From: Bradyrhizobium sp. LHD-71
GTDB lineage: Bacteria; Pseudomonadota; Alphaproteobacteria; Rhizobiales; Xanthobacteraceae
Assembly (NCBI RefSeq): GCF_031157255.1
Contig: NZ_JAVIFX010000008.1
Coordinates: forward strand, 1 to 64,000
Length of the DNA: 64,000 bases
Reading direction: 5' to 3'
Shown here: positions 1 through 7,857 of the stretch, piece by piece
How positions within the stretch are numbered: the stretch's first letter is position 1
Layout: every line of letters begins with the position of its first letter
Program-made: the position numbers and the translations under genes
Notes under the pieces: generated by a model
The model's input: only the letters and a program-made list of their open reading frames with translations
Databases searched by the model: none
What the model was told of the DNA's origin: nothing

Positions 1-53
1 GATCAGAAATTCGCACCATCATTGCCGCGAGTCCATCGTGCGAATTTCTGATC
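1..53. repeat. Perfect 16-bp inverted repeat
   Basis: Bases 1-16 (GATCAGAAATTCGCAC) return as the exact reverse complement at 38-53, with a 21-base centre. No ORF covers it. It sits at the window edge, next to two further nested palindromes, so it may belong to a larger repetitive element cut by the boundary. Confidence 0.8.
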
Positions 54-60
54 CATAAAC

Positions 61-158
61 GACACTAGAATCATAAATTTGCTAGTGTCCTGATCGAATC
101 CGAAGTTCGCTCTGAGCTCGCTGCAAAGTATAGCGAACTTCGGATTCGGGACACTAGC
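61..158. repeat. Nested palindromes downstream of a TPM-domain gene
   Basis: GACACTAG at 61-68 pairs with CTAGTGTC at 82-89. A 17-bp arm at 95-111 (CGAATCCGAAGTTCGCT) pairs perfectly with 132-148, and GACACTAG recurs at 150-157. The last copy contains the stop codon of the neighbouring minus-strand gene. The layout suggests a dispersed palindromic repeat that may also act as a transcription terminator for that gene. Confidence 0.7.
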
Positions 159-777
159 GCTTCACCGGCCACAACTCGACGATCGCGTTCGGCAATTCGT
201 CGCGATTGATCGAACCGGGCGGAAAATGCTCGGCGAGTACATCGCTGCATTTGCCGATCGCTACGACGAAACCGTCGGCCGGCCGGCCGGCCGCGATCTC
301 GGCGATCAGCGATTTGACGCATTCGTCCCAGACCTCGGGAGAGACCTTCTGGTTGATGCCGACATCGGCGATGACTTCCGCATAGCGCTCGGCGAATGAG
401 ACGAAGATCAGCACCCCGGTTCTGAGTTTCGTATGCTGCAGGCCGTGGGCGGCGAACTGGCGCAGCGCCTCCTGGTGCGCGCGCTCGTACCGCGTCCGCC
501 GCGGCACCAGGCGATAGCGGATGCTTTCGCGCGTCGAGAGGTAAAGCACGCCAAGGAATGCCAGGAGTTGCAGAAGATAGATCGTCATGGCCGGCCAGGC
601 CGTGAAATGAAGCAGCGGCAGTGGTACCAGCAGCGCGACACTTGCCGCATAGGCGAGCGGGAAGACGCGATAGCCGCTCGAAGCGTGCGTGACCACGCAA
701 TAGATTTCGCCGGAGGTGCGAGCCTCGGCTTCGCGTATCGCTTCGACGACGCGGTTGCGGTCGGTATCCGATAGCAT
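154..777 (-). CDS. TPM-domain membrane protein
   Basis: This 207-residue protein opens with the TPM fold (family of Psb32/YgcG/MOLO-1) around residues 5-40, with the sequence TSGEIYCVVTHASSGY. A hydrophobic pair of membrane segments follows at about 42-85, then a charged C-terminal part containing GVLIFVSFAERYAEVIAD. I chose the ATG at 775-777 because it overlaps the stop of the upstream gene as TGATG, which implies translational coupling. It is the last gene of a LemA-YgcG-TPM group. The family is linked to membrane stress and envelope quality control, but its biochemical activity is not settled. A longer reading to 1005 would only overlap the upstream gene. Confidence 0.8.
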   Translation of the reverse strand: MLSDTDRNRVVEAIREAEARTSGEIYCVVTHASSGYRVFPLAYAASVALLVPLPLLHFTAWPAMTIYLLQLLAFLGVLYLSTRESIRYRLVPRRTRYERAHQEALRQFAAHGLQHTKLRTGVLIFVSFAERYAEVIADVGINQKVSPEVWDECVKSLIAEIAAGRPADGFVVAIGKCSDVLAEHFPPGSINRDELPNAIVELWPVKR

Positions 778-1562
778 CACCAGCTCCCTGACGATCCGCC
801 GCCGCCGAAGGAGCCGCCTCCGCCCGAGAAGCCGCCCCCTCCGCCTCCGCCCCAGGAGCCGGACGACCACGAGCCGCCCGAGGGAATGAAGATCGGCCCC
901 ACATAGCCGCCGCGCCGGTTCATTTGCTGGCCGCCGCCTCGCGCGTTCCGCATCATCATGTACATGACGTACAGAAAGAAAAGAGCGAACAGGATGGTCG
1001 CCCAATCGATCTGCGGGGCGGCGTCAGGACGTTGCTCGGCCCGCCGCTGGTAGTCCTCGGCATCGCCCGAAGCAACCTGGACCATGTCATCGACGCCGCG
1101 CGTGATGCCGCCGGCGAAATCGCCGGCGCGAAACCGTGGCAGGATGCCGTTCTGGATGATGAGCTGCGATATTGCATCCGTCAGCGTGCCCTCGAGGCCA
1201 TAGCCAACCTCGATGCGCACCTTGCGCTCGTTCGGCGCGACGATCAGCAAGGCGCCGTTGTTCTTGTCCTTCTGGCCGATGCCCCAGGCGCGCCCGAGCT
1301 GGTAGCCGTAATCTTCGATCGACGTGCCCTCCAGCGACTTCAGCGTGACGACGACGATCTGCTGGCCGGTCTTTGCTTCCACGGCTGCAAGCTTGTCCGT
1401 GAGCGCCTGCTTGGTCTGCGCATCGAGAATTCCTGCGTCGTCGACCACGCGGCCGGTGAGCGGAGGAAAGGTCAGCGCATGTGCGGCGACAGCCGCCAGC
1501 GCGACCATCACTGCTGCGATGATACAGAGCCTGGCGGAAGAGAGGCCTCGCATGCGCGTCAC
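777..1562 (-). CDS. YgcG-family TPM-domain protein with Gly-rich tail
   Basis: This 261-residue protein has an N-terminal signal or anchor segment (about 8-30) and a TPM domain (about 32-155) that starts LTGRVVDDAGILD and contains the conserved QIVVVTLKSLEG. A second membrane segment lies near 190-205, and the C-terminus is almost pure Gly/Ser, as is typical of YgcG. Such proteins are usually encoded beside LemA, as here (LemA starts upstream). They are thought to be envelope proteins and the function is unproven. Its stop overlaps the ATG of the next TPM gene. Confidence 0.88.
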   Translation of the reverse strand: MTRMRGLSSARLCIIAAVMVALAAVAAHALTFPPLTGRVVDDAGILDAQTKQALTDKLAAVEAKTGQQIVVVTLKSLEGTSIEDYGYQLGRAWGIGQKDKNNGALLIVAPNERKVRIEVGYGLEGTLTDAISQLIIQNGILPRFRAGDFAGGITRGVDDMVQVASGDAEDYQRRAEQRPDAAPQIDWATILFALFFLYVMYMMMRNARGGGQQMNRRGGYVGPIFIPSGGSWSSGSWGGGGGGGFSGGGGSFGGGGSSGSW

Positions 1563-1563
1563 C

Positions 1564-1624
1564 TAGAGCATTTTCCGGAAAAGTGGATGCCGGTTTTCCG
1601 TAAGAAAATGCGACCACTAAAAGG
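1564..1624. repeat. RIME-like dispersed intergenic repeat
   Basis: The gap between the LemA and YgcG genes holds AGAGCATTTTCCGGAAAAGT, then a GCCGGTTTTCC block and AAGAAAATGCGACCA. This arrangement matches a short intergenic mosaic repeat that I recall as common in Rhizobiales genomes. It lies inside the operon and could form a hairpin (TTTTCCGGAAAA) that tunes expression between the two genes. The assignment is from memory of the pattern. Confidence 0.6.
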
Positions 1625-1628
1625 GCAT

Positions 1629-2231
1629 CTAGAACTTTACTGACGGCGCTTTCTGGCTTTCCGGCGTCGCCTCGAACGTCTGCATTGCCTTCGCATGCCA
1701 GAAGAACTTTGCCCACAGCAGGCCCGGAAAAGTGTTCACCTCGGTGTTATACGCCTGTACGGCATTGACGTAGTCGCGCCGCGCGACGGCAATCCGGTTC
1801 TCGGTGCCTTCAAGCTGCGACTGCAGCGCCAGGAAGTTCTGGTTCGCCTTGAGATCGGGATAGTTCTCGGTGATGGCGAGCAGCCGGCCCAGCACGCCCG
1901 AGAGCTGGTTCTGGGCATCCTGGAATTCCTTGAACTTGGCGGGATCGGTGATTGTCGATGCGTCGACCTTGATCGATGTCGCTTTCGCACGCGCTTCGAC
2001 CACTTGCGTTAGAGTATCCTGCTCGTGCCTCGCGTAGCCCTTCACGGTTTCGACCAGATTCGGAATCAGGTCTGCCCGCCGTTGATACTGGTTCTGTACA
2101 TCGCTCCAGCGTGCCTTCGCGGCCTCCTCCAGCGTCGGTATTGTGTTCACGCCGCAGCCTGCGAGCAACAAGCCGAGGGCCGCAAGAACGACTGCGATGC
2201 GCGTCCGCTGCATCACGGCGGAATCAGACAT
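1629..2231 (-). CDS. lemA: LemA family lipoprotein
   Basis: LemA-family protein of 200 residues. The N-terminus is a lipoprotein signal (AALGLLLAGC, lipobox LAGC). The LemA domain follows, with the hallmark sequence RWSDVQNQYQRRADLIPNLV and later YPDLKANQNFLALQSQLEGT and ENRIAVARRDYVNAVQAYN. I chose the ATG at 2229-2231 because GGAGG stands six bases upstream, and the longer reading to 2279 lacks this. LemA proteins form a coiled helical bundle at the membrane. The role is unclear, but the pairing with YgcG/TPM proteins downstream is a known conserved arrangement. Confidence 0.92.
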   Translation of the reverse strand: MSDSAVMQRTRIAVVLAALGLLLAGCGVNTIPTLEEAAKARWSDVQNQYQRRADLIPNLVETVKGYARHEQDTLTQVVEARAKATSIKVDASTITDPAKFKEFQDAQNQLSGVLGRLLAITENYPDLKANQNFLALQSQLEGTENRIAVARRDYVNAVQAYNTEVNTFPGLLWAKFFWHAKAMQTFEATPESQKAPSVKF

Positions 2232-2473
2232 GGAAGCCTCCAATTTTTGCCAAAAGCATGCGAGCCTGTCCGAGATCATATCATCTCAATAAAGAGATGT
2301 AGGAATTATCGCCGGGATGCATAGATGATGTTGGACTGCCGCCATTCGAAAATCGCCGACGCGTCGCATCGGCGATGTTAAGGTGAATGATTGATGACGC
2401 CTCGCTGTAACGCGAGGTCAGGTCATGGACGCTGCGGCGTTACCACGGCACGCAATACTTTCTTCAAATCCAT

Positions 2474-2953
2474 TCAATTGCGGCTCAAGGCGAGCGATAC
2501 GCCCGCGATATCGCCTCCGTTTGAGCGGATCGAAACGCTCTGCTTGTTGCCCTTCGTCGACAGTGAAAGGCTGGCGCTGAAGTTCTGGCTGGTCGCCGCC
2601 GCCTCGATGTGGTCGGAGGTGGCGCGCCCGGACAGCGAGCCGCTGGCGTTTCGGCCGGCCTCTGTCCATGTGCCGGAGATCCTGCCGTCTTGGAACGCGA
2701 CCTCACTGCCGAGATCGATGTTGTAGCTCTGGCTGGCGCACCTGATGTTCAGTCGCAGTTCGTTTCCCGCCGGGCTGTAGGTCGCTCTGCAACGCAGCCG
2801 CTCGGAATTGCCGTCGGACGTCGTCAGCGTACCGCCACCCGACCAGGATCCAGCCATCGCCGAAAATGGTCCCGATCGTGGTTGCGCTGCAATTGGCGAG
2901 GAAACGATCGCTGCCATAAGCAGCGCGGCTGGTATCGATCTCAGGCTGGTCAT
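2474..2953 (-). CDS. Secreted protein of unknown function
   Basis: This 159-residue protein has a clear signal peptide (LLMAAIVSSPIAAQ, cleavage after about residue 23). The mature part starts with MAGSWSGGGTLTTSDG and contains two cysteines in LRCRATY and LNIRCASQ that could form a disulfide. The pattern of short strands suggests a small beta-barrel, lipocalin-like or similar, in the periplasm. GGAG precedes the ATG by eight bases. I recognise it only as a type often seen in Bradyrhizobium-like genomes and assign no function. Confidence 0.75.
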   Translation of the reverse strand: MTSLRSIPAALLMAAIVSSPIAAQPRSGPFSAMAGSWSGGGTLTTSDGNSERLRCRATYSPAGNELRLNIRCASQSYNIDLGSEVAFQDGRISGTWTEAGRNASGSLSGRATSDHIEAAATSQNFSASLSLSTKGNKQSVSIRSNGGDIAGVSLALSRN

Positions 2954-2985
2954 GTCGGGCTCCGTGGAGGCAATGTTTAGTCGGC

Positions 2986-4998
2986 CTATCCAACGCGGCT
3001 GGATTGAACAGGTTCATTCCCGGCCGGCGTCCGGCGGTTGGTTCCGTCCGCCTTGCCGCTCGCTTCGGCCTCGACCATCTCGTCGGGGGCGCCCTTGGCG
3101 CGCTGTTGGGCGGGCTCTTTCGCGGGATTGAGGGCGTGATGGATGTTGTGCGCAGTGTTGACCAGGGCGATGTGAGTCAGCGCCTGCGGGAAATTGCCGG
3201 TCTGGCGGTGCGCATCGAGATCGAACTCTTCCGCAAGTAGCCCGACGTCGTTTGCAACGGCGGCGACCCGATCGAACAGCTCGTGCGCCTTGTCGATGTC
3301 GCCGGCGAGCACATACACGTCGGCAAGCCAGAGCGTGCAGGCAAGGAATGCGCCTTCGTGCGGTAACGTTTCGCCCGGGCGCTCCTGTCGCGGATCGTGA
3401 CGAAGCAGAAGGCCGTCCTTCATGAGGTGCCGTTCGATGTTTTCGACTGTCCCGCGCATGTGCGGATCGTTCGCCTTCAGAAAGCCCACCGCGGGCAGCA
3501 GCAGCAGGCTCGCATCCAGAAATTTCGAGCCGTAGGCTTCGACGAACGAGTTGCTTCGCTTGTCGAATGCCTTCGCACAGACCTCCTCGCGAATTCTCGC
3601 GCGTATGGCCTTCCAGCGATCGAGTGGTGCCTTGAAACCGAACTCCTCGGCGCTCTTGATGCCGCGATCGAACGCCACCCAGCACATCACCTTCGACAGC
3701 ACGTAGTGTTGTGGCGGGCCGCGGTGCTCCCAGATCCCCTGGTCGGGCAGGTGCCAGATGCGCTCGAGGTGATCCAGCAGTGCCGTCTCGAAGGCCCACA
3801 TATGCGCGTCGAGATCGATGCCGAAGGCGCGCGCCTGCCGGATGGCGTCCATCAGCTCGCCATAGGTATCGAGCTGCAGTTGCGCGTGCGCCGCGTTGCC
3901 GAAGCGTACGGGCGTTGCGCCTTCGTAGCCGGGAAGCCAGGGCGCTTCCCATTCGAGCAATCGCCGCTGTCCGGCGATGCCGTACATGATCTGCATGTCG
4001 GCGGGAGAGCCGGCGACGGCGCGCAGCAGCCAGTTATGCCATGCCACGGCCTCGTCGGTGTACCCGCCGTTGATCAGTGCGAGCAGGGTGAAGGTCGCAT
4101 CCCGAAGCCAGCAGAAACGGTAATCCCAGTTGCGCTGGCCGCCGAGTTTTTCCGGCAGCGATGATGTCGGCGCGGCGACGATGCCGCCGGTTGGCGCAAA
4201 CGTCAGCGCCTTCAACGTGATGAGAGAGCGTTGGACAAGCTCGCGGTTGTGTCCGTGGTAGCTGCACCTGTCGGACCATTCGATCCAGAAATCTTCTGTC
4301 TCTTGTAGGGCGCGAAGCGGATTGACCGCTCTTGGCAGCTGCAGATGGGAGGCTTCGTAGGTCAGTACGAACGGGATCTCATCGCCAGCCTTGACGTCGA
4401 ACTCGGAGGTCGTGGCGAGATTCTGGCCGTGCAGAGGCACCGGCGTGCGCAGGACGACCATGTCCGGGCCGGCTATGGCCTGCCAGGTACCGTCCCTCAA
4501 TCGTCGGACCCAGGGTACGTTCGCGCCGGAGCCGAACCGGACGATCAGTTCCAGGCTCATGTGGACGGTGCCGCGCACGCCGCGGACGATCCGCACGATA
4601 TCGGACGCGCGGTCGCGCGGCGGCATGAAGTCAACGAGCACCACCTCACCGCTGTCGCATGTGAAAGTGGTTTCGAGGATCAGCGTGCCGGGCTGATAGC
4701 GTCGGCTGATGCGCGGCTGCTCGCTGCCGGCCGGTGCGATCTTCCAGCGGCCGTGCTGGTGCGTGCCGAGCAGTGCGGCAAAGCATGCGTCGGAATCGAA
4801 AGTCGGCCAGCATAGCCAGTCGATCGAGCCCTCAAGACTCACAAGCGCTGCCGTGAGACAGTCTCCGATCAGCGCGTAGTCTTCAATTGCCGACGACAAG
4901 CCGTTCTCACTCGTTTTGACAACGACGCTGGACAACAGGAGTGATGAGCTTTGGTTCCCGCATTCACGCCATTGCGAATAGGACGTGGTGAACGGCAA
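2986..4998 (-). CDS. Glycoside hydrolase family 15 (glucoamylase/trehalase-like)
   Basis: At 670 residues this is a GH15-type enzyme of the glucoamylase/acid trehalase group. An N-terminal beta-domain starts at IEDYALIGDCLTAALV (about 37-52) with GSIDWLCWPTFDS. The catalytic (alpha/alpha)6 barrel contains QRNWDYRFCWLRDATF and PWLPGYEGATPVRFGNAA. Near the C-terminus LLAEEFDLDAH carries the expected general-base glutamate. It likely releases glucose from alpha-glucans or trehalose in the cytoplasm, since no signal peptide is seen. The first ~35 residues are weakly conserved in character, so the true start may lie inside. The C-terminal tail (Lys/Ala/Gly-rich) is low-complexity. It stands alone, with no trehalose or glycogen genes nearby. 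Confidence 0.88.
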   Translation of the reverse strand: MPFTTSYSQWRECGNQSSSLLLSSVVVKTSENGLSSAIEDYALIGDCLTAALVSLEGSIDWLCWPTFDSDACFAALLGTHQHGRWKIAPAGSEQPRISRRYQPGTLILETTFTCDSGEVVLVDFMPPRDRASDIVRIVRGVRGTVHMSLELIVRFGSGANVPWVRRLRDGTWQAIAGPDMVVLRTPVPLHGQNLATTSEFDVKAGDEIPFVLTYEASHLQLPRAVNPLRALQETEDFWIEWSDRCSYHGHNRELVQRSLITLKALTFAPTGGIVAAPTSSLPEKLGGQRNWDYRFCWLRDATFTLLALINGGYTDEAVAWHNWLLRAVAGSPADMQIMYGIAGQRRLLEWEAPWLPGYEGATPVRFGNAAHAQLQLDTYGELMDAIRQARAFGIDLDAHMWAFETALLDHLERIWHLPDQGIWEHRGPPQHYVLSKVMCWVAFDRGIKSAEEFGFKAPLDRWKAIRARIREEVCAKAFDKRSNSFVEAYGSKFLDASLLLLPAVGFLKANDPHMRGTVENIERHLMKDGLLLRHDPRQERPGETLPHEGAFLACTLWLADVYVLAGDIDKAHELFDRVAAVANDVGLLAEEFDLDAHRQTGNFPQALTHIALVNTAHNIHHALNPAKEPAQQRAKGAPDEMVEAEASGKADGTNRRTPAGNEPVQSSRVG

Positions 4999-5027
4999 GT
5001 AGAGGGTAGGGAGTAGTGAAATACTCC

Positions 5028-5178
5028 ATCATTGCGACCCGGCTTCGCGCTTAGGGCTACGCCGGGCAATGCGCAGCGACGAAGCACCCCGTCATTGCGA
5101 GGAGCGAAGCGACGAAGCAATCCAGTACAGCGGTTGCGTCAGGCTCAGCCTGGATTGCTTCGCTGCGCTCGCAATGAC
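5028..5178. repeat. REP-type palindrome (CATTGCGAGGAGCGAAGCGA)
   Basis: The unit GTCATTGCGAGGAGCGAAGC... at 5091-5125 (ending GCAATCCAG) is followed, after 24 bases, by its inverted copy at 5150-5178 (CTGGATTGCTTCGCTGCGCT then CGCAATGAC). A partial copy begins at 5028 (ATCATTGCGACCCGGCTTCG). This is a widespread repetitive extragenic palindrome type in Bradyrhizobiaceae and other proteobacteria (from memory). It could fold into a long hairpin. Confidence 0.85.
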
Positions 5179-5706
5179 GGGGGAAGCGATACGCACAGGA
5201 TGTTCACAGGTAATTCGTTTTTTCCGAAATTTGGCTTGCCTTCATTCCTATCCGCAATATCCTCCTCCCGTCCCTCTCCAATGAAAGGGCGCGTCGCGGT
5301 CGTCTTATCGATGCGGAGCGGGATGCGATGGCCGTTACGATGCCGGGCCTTTGGAAAGTGCCGGAGAAATCCGTGTGATGCCCGAAGGCAATCAAGACGC
5401 CGGTACGACGGACGGACGGTCCAAGTGCATGTCCGGGCGACAGTTCGCACGAACCGGGCGAAGCCAGCGAAAGTGGCGAGGCCTGGGGACATGCAGCAAG
5501 CCGTGAAAAGAACCATCGCGTGCGGAGCGCAGGCGTTGAGCCTCCTCCGTGGCATTTGTCTTTAGCCGTGTGCTTGCCAAAGGCACACGGCGCCGCGGGC
5601 GCGGTGAAACGCCCTTGCGTTCCGCACAGCCCTTTCGGGCAAGGGAAGGCAAAGACGACCGGCACGCCTCAGGCCGGATATGAACGGGGGGCGACGATGC
5701 ACGTCC

Positions 5707-5789
5707 GTAGCCCGGATGAGCGCAGCGAAATCCGGGAACTGACTCTGCGACACGATCATCCGGATGTCGCTTTCGCTCATCCGGGCGAC
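5707..5789. repeat. REP-type palindrome (GTAGCCCGGATGAGCGCAGC)
   Basis: GTAGCCCGGATGAGCGCAGC followed by GAAATCCGGGA (5707-5737) is mirrored at 5758-5789 by ATCCGGATGTCGCTTTCGCT and CATCCGGGCGAC. This is a second, different REP family, commonly seen in GC-rich proteobacteria. The pair frames a short spacer and could form a hairpin. Confidence 0.75.
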
Positions 5790-6114
5790 AGGTCACAGGC
5801 TGTTTGACAATTGAATATGCTGAGTCGTCCCGGCCAGGCGAAGCGCCGAGCCGGACCATACTCCCGTTCGTTCTTATGGACGACATGCGCTTGTCGCCCT
5901 CGTGAGCCACCGCTTGCTTGCCGCGCCGAAGCCCGTAAGGAGGAAGGGGGCGCGGGAGCTCATATTTGAACGAGATTGGTAAGGTCGCAGAAGGCCTTCG
6001 CCCAAGGACATCCTGCAGTTTCGCGTCCAAATGAAGCATTGGCGCCGGCCGCCGTTGTTTGGACACATGGGTCATGGCATCATTCGCCATATGCAAATCA
6101 CTTGAGCGGAATTC

Positions 6115-6918
6115 ATGATCGCACGCACGCTGGCGGCCCTTTTCCTGCTGCCGTTTCTCGCAATTCCTACCATGGCCGCACAGTGCGGCGGCGACTTCCA
6201 GACCTTCATCGCGGCCATCTCGCGTGAGGCGCAGGCGGAGGGGGTCTCGCAGGCTGTCATCGCCCAGGCGCTCGGCGGCGTGTCGCAGGACCAGGCAGTT
6301 CTCGCCTTCGACCGTCGTCAGCGCGGCACCTTCAACAAGACCTTCGAGCAGTATGTCGCCACCCGTGTGGGTCCGGCGCGTATCAAGCGCGCTCGGGTGA
6401 TGATGCAACGCCACGCCGCGCTCCTGTCTCGCGTCGAGCAGCGCTTCGGCGTACCGCCGCAGATCCTGGTCGCAATCTGGACGCTGGAGACCGACAATGG
6501 CGGCGACATGGGCAAGCAGCCGGTGTTTCGTGTGCTCGCGACCATGGCGCACGATTGCCGCCGCACCGAGCTGTTTCAGCGGGAGCTGCTTGCTGCGTTG
6601 AAGATCGTCCATCGGGGCGACCTGCCGCTCTCGGAGATGGTCGGCGCCTATGCGGGCGAAATCGGCCAGACGCAGTTTCTGCCGTCGTCTTACATCAAGT
6701 ATGGCGTTGATTTTGACGGCAATGGCCACGTCGACCTGCGCCGCAGCCTTCCCGACGTGCTCGCATCGACCGCAAATCTGCTGAAGGTCAACGGCTGGAA
6801 GGCTGGCGCGCCCTACGAGGAGGGCACGCCGAATTTCGAAGTGCTGCGCGAGTGGAACAGAGCGGTGGTCTATCGCAAGACGATCGCCTATTTCGCCGAT
6901 CAACTGGCGGGGCAGTGA
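6115..6918 (+). CDS. Lytic murein transglycosylase (MltB/SLT-2 type)
   Basis: This 267-residue periplasmic enzyme cleaves peptidoglycan glycan strands to form 1,6-anhydromuramic ends. The signal peptide is ARTLAALFLLPFLAIPTMAA. The catalytic region has PPQILVAIWTLETDNG, where the glutamate in WTLETDNG matches the SLT-2 acid/base residue, then GAYAGEIGQTQFLPSSYIKY and DLRRSLPDVLASTANLL, all typical of MltB-like enzymes. No peptidoglycan-binding domain follows, so this is a minimal form. The start follows AGCGG at 6108-6112, a weak ribosome site. It appears to be a single-gene unit. Confidence 0.92.
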   Translation: MIARTLAALFLLPFLAIPTMAAQCGGDFQTFIAAISREAQAEGVSQAVIAQALGGVSQDQAVLAFDRRQRGTFNKTFEQYVATRVGPARIKRARVMMQRHAALLSRVEQRFGVPPQILVAIWTLETDNGGDMGKQPVFRVLATMAHDCRRTELFQRELLAALKIVHRGDLPLSEMVGAYAGEIGQTQFLPSSYIKYGVDFDGNGHVDLRRSLPDVLASTANLLKVNGWKAGAPYEEGTPNFEVLREWNRAVVYRKTIAYFADQLAGQ

Positions 6919-7030
6919 CACAGCAGCGTAGTCCGTTCGGGTTGAACGGAATACGTTTTTGAATTCCAATCAGTGGTCGCATTTTTTGCGGGAAGCCGGG
7001 TATCCGCCTTTCCGGAAAATCTCTAGCGCG

Positions 7031-7267
7031 TCACTTCTTCTTGGCGCCGACCCGCTCGATGCTCTTGATCGCCAGCGCAGGGCGACCGGATTTTTCGGCG
7101 ATCTCCCGGTCCTGCTCCATGATGAAGCCGCGCGCGGGCTCGTCGCCCTCGAGGCCGCCGAGCAGCTCGCTCGGCACACGGCGGTTCGAGCGCTGCGATC
7201 CGTCCTCGTAGACGACGTTGAAAAAGGCGAACTCGCCCTTGGGATTGGTCCCGGGTTTTTTCGGCAT
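7031..7267 (-). CDS. Small conserved-type protein of unknown function
   Basis: This is a 78-residue basic protein beginning MPKKPGTNPKGEFAFFNVVY and ending in KKK, with no signal or membrane segment. The middle (DGSQRSNRRVPSELLGGLEG, DREIAEKSGRPALAIKSIER) looks like a compact globular domain. Coding is supported by the balanced amino-acid use, in contrast to the Arg-rich overlapping frames. Function is unknown. It looks like the short housekeeping-associated proteins found across Bradyrhizobium-like genomes. Confidence 0.7.
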   Translation of the reverse strand: MPKKPGTNPKGEFAFFNVVYEDGSQRSNRRVPSELLGGLEGDEPARGFIMEQDREIAEKSGRPALAIKSIERVGAKKK

Positions 7268-7433
7268 GGCGGCTTCTCGCGCCTCCGCGTTGTGCTGTCA
7301 ATGGTCGGTAAGTGCTTTCCGTCTGAACGAGCGTTCAAGCTTGCGGCGCATGACGCCACTGTCTTTCCCCGCAGGGAACGCAATTGTTCCTTAGCGGTTT
7401 GCGTCGGCTGGGTGCAATCCAGGAGTGACATCA

Positions 7434-7736
7434 ATGAGAATTTTCTCCGCGGCCGCAGTGGCGGCCGTCCTGGCGGGCGGCATTTTCGCCGGCGCCGCGC
7501 CCGCGAACGCACGGATGGCCGACCCCGGCCTGAAGCTGCCGTCGGCCGTCGAATCAGTGGCCTGTCGCACCGTGCGCGAGCGTGTCCACCGGCCGGGCGG
7601 CGCTGTCGTCTGGAGGAGCCGCCGCGTCTGCACGCCGGAGTTCGTGCGTCCGCGCCCGCGCTGCTGGTCCGAGCGTCAGCGTGTTGTGCGTCCGAACGGC
7701 ACCGTGATCTTCAGGTCGGTGCGCCGCTGCCGCTAA
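7434..7736 (+). CDS. Small secreted basic Cys-containing protein
   Basis: The 100-residue product has a signal peptide (SAAAVAAVLAGGIFAGAAPANA). The mature part contains two related segments: CRTVRERVHRPGGAVVWRSR with RVCTP, and CWSERQRVVRPNGTVIFRSV with RRC. This is an internal duplication with paired cysteines. AGGAG at 7421-7425 lies eight bases before the ATG at 7434 and decides the start over the upstream GTG at 7425. Function is unknown. The repeat of C..R.RVVRP.G..V.RS suggests a small disulfide-bonded periplasmic fold. Confidence 0.75.
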   Translation: MRIFSAAAVAAVLAGGIFAGAAPANARMADPGLKLPSAVESVACRTVRERVHRPGGAVVWRSRRVCTPEFVRPRPRCWSERQRVVRPNGTVIFRSVRRCR

Positions 7737-7759
7737 GCTGGCCGCGGGTCTGACATCTT

Positions 7760-7793
7760 GATCGCCGGGCCGCCGCCCGGCGATCGTCATTTT
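7760..7793 (+). terminator. Rho-independent terminator
   Basis: GATCGCCGGG at 7760-7769 pairs perfectly with CCCGGCGATC at 7776-7785 around a six-base loop, followed by GTCATTTT. It lies 24 bases after the stop of the small secreted protein gene. Confidence 0.75.
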
Positions 7794-7857
7794 AACCATT
7801 GATTTCACAGCCGCGCGTGCCATATGCGCGACACCAATCGCGTAAACTGGGCAGCCG

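Larger units (their letters stand above)
4999..6114. other. Long intergenic mosaic of repeats, no credible gene
   Basis: About 1.1 kb separates the GH15 gene from the lytic transglycosylase. It carries the two REP-type elements listed separately, plus a 5300-5700 stretch whose open frames read through Arg/Pro-rich sequence in several frames at once. I take it as dispersed non-coding repeat. The overlapping open frames here have no ribosome site and no domain pattern. Confidence 0.6.

Noticed and set aside
5392-6969. 525-residue open frame on the minus strand
   Set aside because: Antisense to the lytic transglycosylase and continuous with the non-coding repeat block.
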